Below, piece by piece: positions 26,236-33,797 of a stretch of DNA of 64,000 nt (position 1 is the stretch's first letter; the number at the start of each line of letters is the position of its first letter). Below the pieces are notes generated by a model that saw only the letters and a list, made by a program, of their open reading frames with translations, had not been told where the DNA came from and searched no databases. Location: contig NZ_JAHSTT010000012.1 in the NCBI RefSeq assembly GCF_019145205.1, positions 62,001 through 126,000 on the forward strand, given 5' to 3'. Both the position numbers and the translations under genes were made by a program. Source of the DNA: Pseudomonas khavaziana (GTDB lineage Bacteria; Pseudomonadota; Gammaproteobacteria; Pseudomonadales; Pseudomonadaceae).

Positions 26236-28277
26236 GCGCTGTTATCCGGTCTGTAGGGAGTCTCTTTGCCAGTGGCCACTTTTCTGACGTAAGCGAACCA
26301 GATAGCGCCCTTCAAATGTATGCAAAGCCCTCTCCCGATTTCATCCTTTGCCGCGACGAGGAAGGTAATTCTACGGCGGTATATGGTGAAATAGTTTGGG
26401 ACTTTAATCCATACAGGCTTAGTGCGAGAAAAATAAACAAAATTTACTTTCAGGCAATTTTTGAACAGGGAGGTATAGAGCAGCAAGAACTGATCGAGGA
26501 AGTCAAATATGTACTTTATTGCCTTATTTACTTTGCGGGTGGTGGCCGGCGCGGTTCGCTGAGCGCGTCTACGCTAGCTCAATATTGGATGGTGCTGCGG
26601 ATGGCCATGAAATTTTGCTATGCGCAAAGACAGAAGCCCTTGGTGGGTGTGCTGACTTTAAAGCAGTTGTTTACTGTACCGGTTTATTTTGCAGCCTTTA
26701 TCCGTGATCAGAATCCGGTGGGAAAGGTACTAAATGGTATATTGCGTGCCTTGATATACGTGGGTGCAGATCGACTTGGATACGCCGTACTAAATCCGAT
26801 TACATTTGGAAGTAAGGCTCCGGATTCAAAGCAGCATCCAGTCATACCGACGCGACTATACTTAAATCTGATAAATATCACGGGCGACCTAGTCGATCAG
26901 ATTCATCCTGGAGCCGATCGTGTCGAGGCATTTTTAGGGTGCTTTACCAATAAGCACTACGGTCGAACGCATTCAAGGCAAAAACGAGACTTGGGATACA
27001 CTGCGGATTTCCAGCCCGACATGGCTCAAGTGCTCAAGGATCATGATCTGCACGAGGTTTTTTCCGGTGAGTATGAGTGTACTAGTAAGAGGCATCTGCA
27101 AACAGCTTTGCTCAAGATGCAGTATGCGTTGGCAACAGTTGTTCATCTCTACACTGGTATGCGGGATCAGGAGGTCATGCGGATGTCATATCTCTGCTTG
27201 TCCGATCAAGTCGTACGTGCGGCAGTTGTCGACGACCTAGACATTAGGCGCGATAAAGCGCAGTTGGTCGATGTGCTATCAACCACTACTAAATTTTCGG
27301 GCTACAAGAAGGAAAGCGTTTGGTTGGCGCCAGGTGAGGTCGTAAGGGCTATTGCTATTGCTAAAGCGATATGCCGTGGCCTCGCCAAACTTTACAATAT
27401 TCCTTTGGATGATAGGTGCCCATTATTTCTTAATCCTTCAATCTTAAGTTTTACACAAAGCAAAGCCGAAGTTGGTGTTACAAGCTTTACTGCAAGAGCC
27501 ACTCAAGGAAGTGTTTTGCGAACAATGCTGATTCAAGCTGAGGACTTTCAGGAACTGGCCCAAAGCGACCCTAATCGAGATTTTCAGAATGATCCTGGGT
27601 TCGCAATTGGTCAGCCTTGGCCATTGACGACACATCAGTTTCGGCGCTCGTTGGCGTTTTATGGTAGCAGTAGCGGCTTTCTTTCGTTGCCTACCTTGCG
27701 GACGCAGTTTAAGCACATGACTATTCAAATGGCACGCTATTATGCTAATAATTTTGAGAATTTGCGGACGGTCTTTGGCTATTATGATGAGAAGATGAAA
27801 GAGTTCTTGCTGCCGCATAATCACTTCGCTTTCGAGTACCAGATGGCTATGCCGATGGCTGTGGCCAATCAGCTAATCTCAGATCTTTTGTTCACGGAGG
27901 AGCCGCTGTTCGGGGGAACTGGCTCGTATATGGAAAAGCAAAAGAAACGGATCAGCGATGGTGAGATTCATATTGAAGACCTCCGTAGCGATACTGAAAA
28001 GCGAGTGAAAAATGGTGCGATTAGCTATCGGTCCACCATTCTAGGAGGTTGTACCAAGGCTGGCCGTTGCGATGCCTTACTGCTGGGTGAGTATACCGAG
28101 TGCCTGTCTTGTGATGCGTCGGTTATTAAACCCTCAATGCTAGATGCGGCTATTGAAGACGCGACAAGCGAAATAAAAAATTACGCTAAAAATTCTGCCG
28201 AATTCCAAATCTTAAAGGGCGACTTGGAGCTTATGATGGTATTCAAGGCAAGGCACATTGAGACAGTGGAGTTGTAG
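26232..28277 (+). CDS. Tyrosine recombinase 3 of the element, with C-terminal Cys cluster
   Basis: A 681-aa recombinase starting at a TTG that overlaps the stop of gene 2 (TTGA), with GGAG seven bases before it. Catalytic residues are complete: Arg311 in TGMRDQEVMRM, His468-x-x-Arg471 in THQFRRSLAFY, His495 and Tyr504 in KHMTIQMARYYAN; a Lys in the TTTKFSGYKKES region is a candidate beta-hairpin Lys. After the catalytic domain comes C-x5-C-x10-C-x2-C (from GGCTKAGRC to ECLSC, about 612-632), a probable zinc-binding module, then a helical tail. It shares the recombinase-plus-Cys-cluster layout with gene 2, suggesting that the two arose by duplication. Confidence 0.88.
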   Translation: MSAVIRSVGSLFASGHFSDVSEPDSALQMYAKPSPDFILCRDEEGNSTAVYGEIVWDFNPYRLSARKINKIYFQAIFEQGGIEQQELIEEVKYVLYCLIYFAGGGRRGSLSASTLAQYWMVLRMAMKFCYAQRQKPLVGVLTLKQLFTVPVYFAAFIRDQNPVGKVLNGILRALIYVGADRLGYAVLNPITFGSKAPDSKQHPVIPTRLYLNLINITGDLVDQIHPGADRVEAFLGCFTNKHYGRTHSRQKRDLGYTADFQPDMAQVLKDHDLHEVFSGEYECTSKRHLQTALLKMQYALATVVHLYTGMRDQEVMRMSYLCLSDQVVRAAVVDDLDIRRDKAQLVDVLSTTTKFSGYKKESVWLAPGEVVRAIAIAKAICRGLAKLYNIPLDDRCPLFLNPSILSFTQSKAEVGVTSFTARATQGSVLRTMLIQAEDFQELAQSDPNRDFQNDPGFAIGQPWPLTTHQFRRSLAFYGSSSGFLSLPTLRTQFKHMTIQMARYYANNFENLRTVFGYYDEKMKEFLLPHNHFAFEYQMAMPMAVANQLISDLLFTEEPLFGGTGSYMEKQKKRISDGEIHIEDLRSDTEKRVKNGAISYRSTILGGCTKAGRCDALLLGEYTECLSCDASVIKPSMLDAAIEDATSEIKNYAKNSAEFQILKGDLELMMVFKARHIETVEL

Positions 28278-28279
28278 CA

Positions 28280-28714
28280 TTGAAAAATGATCATATTTCC
28301 AACACAGGGTTGGGCGCTTGCGAGGAGGCCATTCAACGTCTTCTTGACGGAAAACCTATTGTTGCCGGCCATGTGGGCCTAGATCTTTCAAAACTTACTG
28401 CTAGCATTGTTAGTCTGGAGGCTGGATTTGACCGCGGGTACTTAAAGAGGTCTCGCAAGTCGCATTTACCGCTGCTTGCCAAGATTGAGGCTGTGCGGGC
28501 ACAGGCCAGCAAAGGGACGTCAACCAATGGTAGACAAGTCCGGCAGATAGAGCGTCAGTTAGCAGTGCTAAGAAAAGAGTTAGAAATCGCTCAGATCCAA
28601 CGCGACAAGGTACTCGCTCAGAATATAAAGCTGTGGGAGCGAGTTCGCAAACTGGAGTACTCACTGGTCATCAGCCGCTCTGGTAAGGTCGAACACATCG
28701 GGCGCCTGCAGTGA
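28280..28714 (+). CDS. Small HTH/coiled-coil partner (TnpC-like)
   Basis: A 144-aa basic protein. The start is a TTG at 28280 with GGAG eight bases upstream, two bases after the stop of recombinase 3. Residues about 50-85 (TASIVSLEAGFDRGYLKRS) resemble an HTH of the kind seen in TnpC/DUF6262 proteins that accompany Tn554-type recombinases. Residues about 92-132 form a heptad-rich coiled coil (QIERQLAVLRKELEIAQIQ). By analogy it may set the direction or assembly of the recombination complex. The relationship is judged by eye only. Confidence 0.72.
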   Translation: MKNDHISNTGLGACEEAIQRLLDGKPIVAGHVGLDLSKLTASIVSLEAGFDRGYLKRSRKSHLPLLAKIEAVRAQASKGTSTNGRQVRQIERQLAVLRKELEIAQIQRDKVLAQNIKLWERVRKLEYSLVISRSGKVEHIGRLQ

Positions 28715-28879
28715 TCACTTCATACAGGTGGAGTCAAACACATGCCTTATACTTCATCGAAAATCGTCAAACTGCAGGTAGCGATTGACTGTCAATGCAT
28801 TCCCATCATTTTTTCCAAAAGCCCCGCGGTGCGGGCCTTATGACTGTGTCAAAGGTGTGGCGGGTATTTGATACAGCAT
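28715..28879. other. Right end of the element with repeated GTCAAAC-like motifs
   Basis: Noncoding. It holds GTCAAAC at 28733-28739 and 28766-28772, and the variants GTCAATG at 28791-28797 and GTCAAAG at 28848-28854, all in the same orientation. The left end carries the reverse complement GTTTGAC at 22768-22774. These may be recombinase-binding sites, but the motif is short and could recur by chance. A degenerate terminator-like hairpin lies at about 28818-28840. Confidence 0.4.
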
Positions 28880-28941
28880 ATTACTGGCCGGATGACCCAT
28901 TGGTGGCCGAAGCGACGGCCCGGATCAAACCGCGTAAGTAG
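28880..28941 (+). pseudogene. hrpB: Displaced 3' end of hrpB
   Basis: In the frame ending at TAG 28941 this reads YWPDDPLVAEATARIKPRK after the junction, the family-typical HrpB C-terminus. The reading frame extends back into the element to an ATG at 28840 (33 codons) without a ribosome site, so translation is unlikely. It is the counterpart of the truncated hrpB at 20276-22768. Confidence 0.85.
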
Positions 28942-28958
28942 GTGCGATGCAGTTCAAA

Positions 28959-29045
28959 TGTGGGAGCTGGCTTGCCTGCGATCGCATCGCTGCGGTGTCA
29001 CTGAAAGACCGCATCCGCGGCATCGCAGGCAAGCCAGCTCCTACA
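28959..29045. repeat. REP-like pair (GTGGGAGCTGGCTTGCCTGCGAT type)
   Basis: Two facing units with a different core from the other REPs here (TTGCCTGCGATCGC against GCATCGCAGGCAAGCC). The pair sits just after the displaced hrpB end, consistent with the native hrpB 3' flank. Confidence 0.8.
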
Positions 29046-29064
29046 AAAGATTAATGATGTGGGG

Positions 29065-30153
29065 TTATTGCGCAGCAGGCAGCAGGAAGCGGGCAACGAC
29101 TGGTAGATGGTTGGAAATGCGCAACGTGTCCTCTTGCCTCACCTTCGCCTCCACCCGCTTGATGCGCGGGCTGTAGAACAGATAATCCAAGGTGCGATCC
29201 GGCCCGTCCAGGCTCGGGTCATTAGGGAAGTGCGTCAGCCATTTTTCACGATCAATCCCGCTGGATTCGCTGTTGCGCGGAATCATCGGGTACTTGTCCC
29301 ACAGCATGTGCAGCTCGCTGTCTGGCGCATACTGCCCACGCTTAGCCGCGTCCAGGCGCAGGTATTGGCCCAGTGGCAGCAGGTTGAAATCCCCGCCGAT
29401 CAACCAGGGCGTGCCCCGGCCTTCGAACTTGTCCAGCAGCTTGGCCGTGGCTTGCACTTGTTGTTGCGCTGCCGAGCGGCCAGGTGCGCCGCCGTCCAGG
29501 CGTGTATTGAGCACCGCCAGTTGGCCGCCATCGCTCAAGGGCAGGTAAGTCAGTAGCAACGCAGGTTTAGGCTGGAACTGCCGGCTGATGAAGTTGGTTT
29601 CGGCGGCCGGCAGTTGCAGGCGTTCGGCGTGTTCGATCTGGTAGCGGCTCAGTGTCGCCAGCTTGCGCCCGACGCTACCGAAGATATGCAGGCTGGGCAC
29701 AAAGTCGGCTTTCCAGTCGAAGGCCTGGGCGCTGCACGGGTAGAGGTCGACCAGACGCTCCTGCAACAGCGCAAGCTGGTCCTGATAGTGGGAAGGCTTG
29801 GCGCCTTCGTCGACTTCCTGCAACAGCAGGATGTCGGGCTGTTCGTCGCGGATCACCCGTGCCACTTCGTCGAGGCTGAACGCCATGTCTTCAACGGTGG
29901 GGCGGTCATCCGGGCCGCTGTCGTCGGGGGTGTCGTACCAGAATACGTAGTTCTTGCCTGCCAGGTACTGCACGTTCCAGGTCATCACCTTGAGCGCCTG
30001 CCCTGGCAGCAGGGTAGGGGCGCGTGGCGCCACACAACTGACGGGCAAGGTCTCTTTGTCGGCAGGGCGCCAGGTCAGGCTGTAGATCAGCGCCGCCAAC
30101 AGGCCGGCGATGAGCAAAAGGCTCAACAGGGTGATGCGCAATAAACGGGTCAT
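29065..30153 (-). CDS. Endonuclease/exonuclease/phosphatase family protein
   Basis: A 362-aa protein with an N-terminal membrane anchor or signal (residues about 5-27) and an EEP-fold domain (about 55-360). Metal and catalytic motifs visible are KVMTWNVQYL, DILLLQEVDEG, LIGGDFNLLP and LDYLFYSPR. The final SDH motif reads SNHLPV, with Asn in place of the usual Asp. The domain is exported or faces the periplasm, so substrates may be phospholipids, nucleotides or DNA; none is indicated. It shares direction with the YciC-like gene 41 bases upstream. Confidence 0.85.
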   Translation of the reverse strand: MTRLLRITLLSLLLIAGLLAALIYSLTWRPADKETLPVSCVAPRAPTLLPGQALKVMTWNVQYLAGKNYVFWYDTPDDSGPDDRPTVEDMAFSLDEVARVIRDEQPDILLLQEVDEGAKPSHYQDQLALLQERLVDLYPCSAQAFDWKADFVPSLHIFGSVGRKLATLSRYQIEHAERLQLPAAETNFISRQFQPKPALLLTYLPLSDGGQLAVLNTRLDGGAPGRSAAQQQVQATAKLLDKFEGRGTPWLIGGDFNLLPLGQYLRLDAAKRGQYAPDSELHMLWDKYPMIPRNSESSGIDREKWLTHFPNDPSLDGPDRTLDYLFYSPRIKRVEAKVRQEDTLRISNHLPVVARFLLPAAQ

Positions 30154-30194
30154 CGGCTCGGCTTATGTGCGTGTCAGAAGAGGCACGGAGCATA

Positions 30195-30854
30195 TCACCG
30201 CGCGTCGGCGTCGCCACCGATCAACATGAATAAACGGAACAGCACCACGCTGGTGAACAACTGCAGGAAGCTGTGGGCGCTGTCCATCAGCAACCCCAGC
30301 CACGGCGCGGGCTCGGGATAGGCCGCCACGCTGGCGCCCTTGAACAGCCACAACGGGGTCATCACGCACAGCAGGCACACCAGGATGCGCCAGAAATGCC
30401 CGCGGGTCAGGCGAAAACTTTCCTTCATCGCCTCCAGGGCCGGCATGCCGCGCAGCACCAGCAAGTATTCGGCAAACGCCAGCACCACCATCAGCCACAA
30501 GCCCGGCAGGAAATACAGCGACAGGCCGAGCAAGATCAACAACGTGCTCAGGGCCGTCAGCAAGGCAAAGCGCGGCCACAGGCTCAAGGCCATGGCCCAC
30601 ACGTCTTTGATACGGGGCGACTCGCCACGGGTGCGGGCGTCGAGAAACAGGATCAGGGCGCCGGTGTACAGCGGGTACACCAATAAACCCACGACCACGC
30701 TATAGCCGGGAAATGCATCCGGGCCCAGCGTGTGGTCCAGTATCTGTTGCAGCAGGGCTTCGAGGATCACCAACGGCAGGCACAACTGCACGATGGCGCC
30801 CAGGTTGCGCTGGGTAAAACGCAAAGAGTCGCGCAAAACGTCTAACGGATTCAT
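30195..30854 (-). CDS. YciC-like inner-membrane protein
   Basis: A 219-aa protein from the ATG of MNPLDVLRDSLRFTQRNLG with five or six hydrophobic segments. The sequence matches the UPF0259/YciC family, whose role is unknown. The LEAMKESFRLTRGHFWRI stretch before the last helices is typical. Alternative ATGs at 30863 and 30890 would add up to 12 residues. It probably forms a short operon with the downstream EEP-family gene. Confidence 0.82.
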   Translation of the reverse strand: MNPLDVLRDSLRFTQRNLGAIVQLCLPLVILEALLQQILDHTLGPDAFPGYSVVVGLLVYPLYTGALILFLDARTRGESPRIKDVWAMALSLWPRFALLTALSTLLILLGLSLYFLPGLWLMVVLAFAEYLLVLRGMPALEAMKESFRLTRGHFWRILVCLLCVMTPLWLFKGASVAAYPEPAPWLGLLMDSAHSFLQLFTSVVLFRLFMLIGGDADAR

Positions 30855-31036
30855 CAGGGTCATCACAGGCCTGGAAACAGAGGGCGACACTTTAACCGAT
30901 CAGGGTCCAAGGGGCACAAACGTAAACCTTGAGTAAAGACCATTGAAACAACTCGTAACATCCCCATAACTGGAAGGCACCCGGCCTGACCACAGGCGGG
31001 ACCAGAATTTTTTATCGGCAATCTAACGAGGTCGCC

Positions 31037-31762
31037 ATGAACAGCGAAGAGCAAACCCTGATCGATGGACTGTTTTCACGGTTGCAGCAAGCCGAAACGG
31101 ACTCAGCCCCCCGCGACGCCCAGGCCGAAGCGCGGATCAAGGAGCACATGACTCGCCAACCGGCTGCCGGGTACTACATGACCCAGTCGTTACTGGTGCA
31201 GGAACACGCGCTTCAGGCTCTGGATGCGCAAAACAAGCAGCAGGCGCAACAGATCCAGCAATTGCAGGACGAACTGCAGCGGGCCAAGTCGACGCAACCG
31301 GCGCCGGCCAGTGGTGGTGGGTTTCTGTCGAGCATCTTTGGCGGTAGCTCCCGCGATCCGCAACCTGCGCCGAGCAACTCCGGTGGCGGCTGGCGTGAGC
31401 CGGCGCGGCCATCGTTCAACCCACCTGCACCGCAGCAGAACTATCAGCAGCCGCAAGCACCAGCAGCCGCGCCAGTGGGCAGCGGTTTTCTCGGCGGCGC
31501 GATGAAGACTGCCGCCGGCGTGGCCGGTGGTGTGTTGCTTGCCGAAGGCATCAGCAGCCTGTTCCATCACAACCAGCAGCCGCAGGTGGTGGAAGAAATC
31601 ATCGAACAACCGGCACCGGCCAGCGACCAAGGTGACTGGGGCAACGATGACCAGAAGTTTGCCGGCAATGACAGTTGGGGCAGTAACAATGCTGACAGCT
31701 TCGCTGACAGCGATTATTCCGACGATTCCTCTTCCTTTGGCGACGACGATTCCTTCGTCTGA
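31037..31762 (+). CDS. DUF2076 family protein
   Basis: A 241-aa protein matching DUF2076, recognised by MNSEEQTLIDGLFSRLQQAE at the start and the GYYMTQSLLVQEHALQ segment. It then has a Gln-rich coiled coil (about 62-88), Pro/Gln/Ser-rich linkers with FLSSIFGG and FLGGAMKTAAGVAGGVLLAEGI, and a very acidic Ser/Asp tail. Members may sit at the envelope, but none is functionally defined. The ATG at 31037 follows AACGAGG. A clear terminator follows the gene. Confidence 0.88.
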   Translation: MNSEEQTLIDGLFSRLQQAETDSAPRDAQAEARIKEHMTRQPAAGYYMTQSLLVQEHALQALDAQNKQQAQQIQQLQDELQRAKSTQPAPASGGGFLSSIFGGSSRDPQPAPSNSGGGWREPARPSFNPPAPQQNYQQPQAPAAAPVGSGFLGGAMKTAAGVAGGVLLAEGISSLFHHNQQPQVVEEIIEQPAPASDQGDWGNDDQKFAGNDSWGSNNADSFADSDYSDDSSSFGDDDSFV

Positions 31763-31772
31763 CACGCCAGGC

Positions 31773-31806
31773 CCGGGGCGCTACAGCGCTCCGGTCTGAT
31801 TTTTTC
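31773..31806 (+). terminator. Rho-independent terminator after DUF2076 gene
   Basis: A 10-base-pair stem (CCGGGGCGCT, AC loop, AGCGCTCCGG with one G-T pair) is followed by TCTGATTTTTT. Confidence 0.8.
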
Positions 31807-31897
31807 CCGGAAACGCTCCCTTGGCTGGCATACTGGCGCCCTTTCCGGGCGCTGGCGCCTGGCTGTCTATGAGACTGGCTGTCTATGAGGAAGTGCG

Positions 31898-32374
31898 GTG
31901 AAGAAAATTGCAGTGTTCGCCGATGTACAAAACCTCTATTACACCGTGCGCCAGGCCTATGGTTGCCACTTCAACTACGCCGCCCTGTGGGCTGACATCG
32001 GCGCCCGCGGGCAGATCGTCGAGGCCTATGCCTACGCCATCGACCGTGGCGACAGCAAGCAGCAGCAATTCCAACAGATCCTGCGCAACCTGGGCTTTAC
32101 GGTAAAACTCAAACCGTATATCCAGCGCAGCGACGGTTCGGCCAAGGGTGATTGGGACGTGGGCATCACCATCGACATCATGGACGCCGCCGACCATGTC
32201 GACGAAATCGTGCTGGCCTCCGGTGACGGTGATTTCGACATGCTGCTCGACCGTGTCATTCACAAGCATGGTGTTGAAGCCGTGGCCTACGGCGTGCCCG
32301 GGCTGACCGCCAACTCATTGATCCGCGCTGCCAGCCGCTACGTGCCGATCGAAGGCGCGTTGCTGCTCAAATAA
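31898..32374 (+). CDS. NYN-domain (LabA/DUF88-like) protein
   Basis: A 158-aa PIN-like NYN-domain protein. It starts at GTG 31898 after TGAGGAAG. Acidic residues of the putative nuclease centre are visible: Asp in AVFADVQNLYY, KGDWDVGITIDIMD and LASGDGDFDMLLDRV. Family members are predicted single-strand ribonucleases. The next gene, an exonuclease, starts 25 bases after its stop and is likely in the same operon, which fits nucleic acid processing. Confidence 0.85.
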   Translation: MKKIAVFADVQNLYYTVRQAYGCHFNYAALWADIGARGQIVEAYAYAIDRGDSKQQQFQQILRNLGFTVKLKPYIQRSDGSAKGDWDVGITIDIMDAADHVDEIVLASGDGDFDMLLDRVIHKHGVEAVAYGVPGLTANSLIRAASRYVPIEGALLLK

Positions 32375-32399
32375 ATTGTTAGACGGAGTGGGAACAGGT

Positions 32400-33011
32400 T
32401 TGGAACGTATAGCGGTCATCGACTTTGAAACCACCGGCATCACCCCGAGCAGCCACTGCCGGGCTACGGAGATTGGCGTCGTCATCCTTGAGCGCGGACA
32501 AATCGTGGACCGCTACCAGAGCCTGATGAACGCCGGCGTGCGCGTACCGGCTTTTATCGAACAACTCACCGGCATCAGCAACGCCATGCTGCGCAGCGCG
32601 CCACCGGCTGAGCGGGTGATGAACGAAGTCAACGAATTCGTCGGCACTACGCCATTGATGGCGCACAACGCCGCCTTCGACCAGAAGTTCTGGGACTTTG
32701 AACTGGGCCTGATCCGCCGCACCCGCCTGCAGAAATTCGCCTGCTCCCTGCTACTGGCCCGCCGCCTGATGCCGGCCGCACCCAACCACAAGCTCGGTAC
32801 CCTCAACACCTACGCCAAACTGCCCCACACCGGCCAGGCTCACCGGGCGCTGGCCGATGCGGAAATGGCCGCCAACCTGACCGCCCACCTGGCCCAGGAA
32901 CTGCGCTGTACCCATGGTTTGCGCGAACTGTCCCATGACCTGTTATGCACCTTGCAGAAAGTGCCTGCCGCGAAGATCAATGAACACCTGAAGAAACATC
33001 GCGGGTTCTGA
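32400..33011 (+). CDS. DEDD-family 3'-5' exonuclease (DNA Pol III epsilon-like)
   Basis: A 203-aa DnaQ-fold exonuclease. The ExoI motif is VIDFETTG (Asp and Glu), ExoII is in PLMAHNAAFDQKFWDFE, and ExoIII is AHRALADAEMAANL, giving the DEDDh type. I prefer the TTG at 32400 that begins LERIAVIDFETTG, after an AGTGGGAACAGG stretch; a TTG at 32376 would add eight residues. It has no PHP or polymerase-binding tail, so it is more likely an independent repair or RNA-trimming enzyme than DnaQ itself. Confidence 0.85.
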   Translation: MERIAVIDFETTGITPSSHCRATEIGVVILERGQIVDRYQSLMNAGVRVPAFIEQLTGISNAMLRSAPPAERVMNEVNEFVGTTPLMAHNAAFDQKFWDFELGLIRRTRLQKFACSLLLARRLMPAAPNHKLGTLNTYAKLPHTGQAHRALADAEMAANLTAHLAQELRCTHGLRELSHDLLCTLQKVPAAKINEHLKKHRGF

Positions 33012-33044
33012 CCCAGAGTGCATTTTCAAGACCAATGACACTCC

Positions 33045-33139
33045 AAATGTGGGAGGGGGCTTGCTCCCGATGGCGGTGGGTCAGATACAGCCAAGCTGAC
33101 TGACACACCGCCATCGGGAGCAAGCCCCCTCCCACATTT
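33045..33139. repeat. REP pair (GTGGGAGGGGGCTTGCTCCCG family)
   Basis: Facing units with a 50-base spacer lie between the exonuclease and the convergent DUF6124-like gene. Confidence 0.87.
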
Positions 33140-33152
33140 AGTTATGCGGCGC

Positions 33153-33461
33153 CTATCGAGGCTGTGCGCACTCCAACGCCTGGTCCACCACCCCCTTCGC
33201 CATCTCCACCAAATGCATCACCGCCCGCTGCGGCGCCTTCATCACTTCGCCCGACCCATGGGCCGTCTCCACCGCGCAATGCAACAAATCCGCCGCATGG
33301 GCCAGGGCCTCTTCGAAGCTCAGGTTGTCATTCAGGATAAAAATGGGCGCATCCGGGGCGGATGCCTTGAGGTAGTAGTCGATGGCGCGACGGTGGAGCA
33401 GGGCGTCTTCGCTGAGGAAGTCTGCGCGGGTGTCGGTTGCTGCGGAAGTAGCTTTGACCAT
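33153..33461 (-). CDS. DUF6124-like small protein
   Basis: A 102-aa helical protein of a Pseudomonas-specific family (DUF6124, sometimes called DUF3077-like). The typical layout is present: an N-terminal RRAIDYYLK helix, a FILNDNLSFEEALAHAADLLHCA segment and a final VMHLVEMAKGVVDQAL helix. There is no signal peptide. A GGAG site precedes the ATG by about nine bases. Function unknown; such genes often occur in several copies per pseudomonad genome. Confidence 0.75.
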   Translation of the reverse strand: MVKATSAATDTRADFLSEDALLHRRAIDYYLKASAPDAPIFILNDNLSFEEALAHAADLLHCAVETAHGSGEVMKAPQRAVMHLVEMAKGVVDQALECAQPR

Positions 33462-33797
33462 GTTGATAACTCCAGGATATTTAACTGACTCCTTCCGTCA
33501 ATTTCGGCTTGCACTTCCGGTCATCGAAGGGCCGATGACATGGGGAAGATTATCTGTGGGAATTAATCAGAACAAGGCGCGAATGCTCACTCGGAAACGT
33601 CCCGCAAATGAAAGGGATCGGTCTTGCTGGCCACTGAAACACGGAGGTTTTGAGGTCTCTTTCACCTGAGCGCTGAATGGTCGGTAGGCCAAATCCGGCT
33701 ATGACCTAGGACCTTTCTGGTTTTCCTCTTTACTCCTCTATCGCGTCTTACTGCGACCTACCATCCCCTCTGTCACTCATGCACAGGGATTACAGTC
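33462..33797. other. Gene-free stretch upstream of two small unknown genes
   Basis: 336 bases between divergent starts. I see no credible coding gene, tRNA or strong terminator. The stretch from about 33690 to 33770 is rich in pyrimidines (TTTTCCTCTTTACTCCTCT). It presumably carries both promoters. Confidence 0.5.

Larger units (their letters stand above)
22722..28879 (+). mobile_element. Tyrosine-recombinase-trio element inserted in hrpB
   Basis: About 6.2 kb between the truncated hrpB and its displaced tail. It contains four same-strand coupled genes (three recombinase-like proteins and a small HTH/coiled-coil protein) and no other cargo. Base composition is clearly richer in A and T than both flanks, and codon use differs. 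Joining base 22721 to base 28880 recreates CCCAAGCATTACTGG, in frame for the conserved HrpB tail PKHYWPDDP. No obvious direct repeat marks the crossover, so the ends are good to a few bases only. The layout recalls Tn554-type TnpABC and recombinase-in-trio elements; family assignment is open. Confidence 0.85.

Noticed and set aside
22839..28277. A phage or integrative conjugative element
   Set aside because: There are no structural, replication, relaxase or conjugation genes around the recombinases; the element is only the recombinase module, and its other end is fixed by the displaced hrpB tail.
28840..28941. A free-standing 33-codon gene
   Set aside because: No ribosome site, and the second half is the native HrpB C-terminus. 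The upstream half is element sequence that happens to be open.
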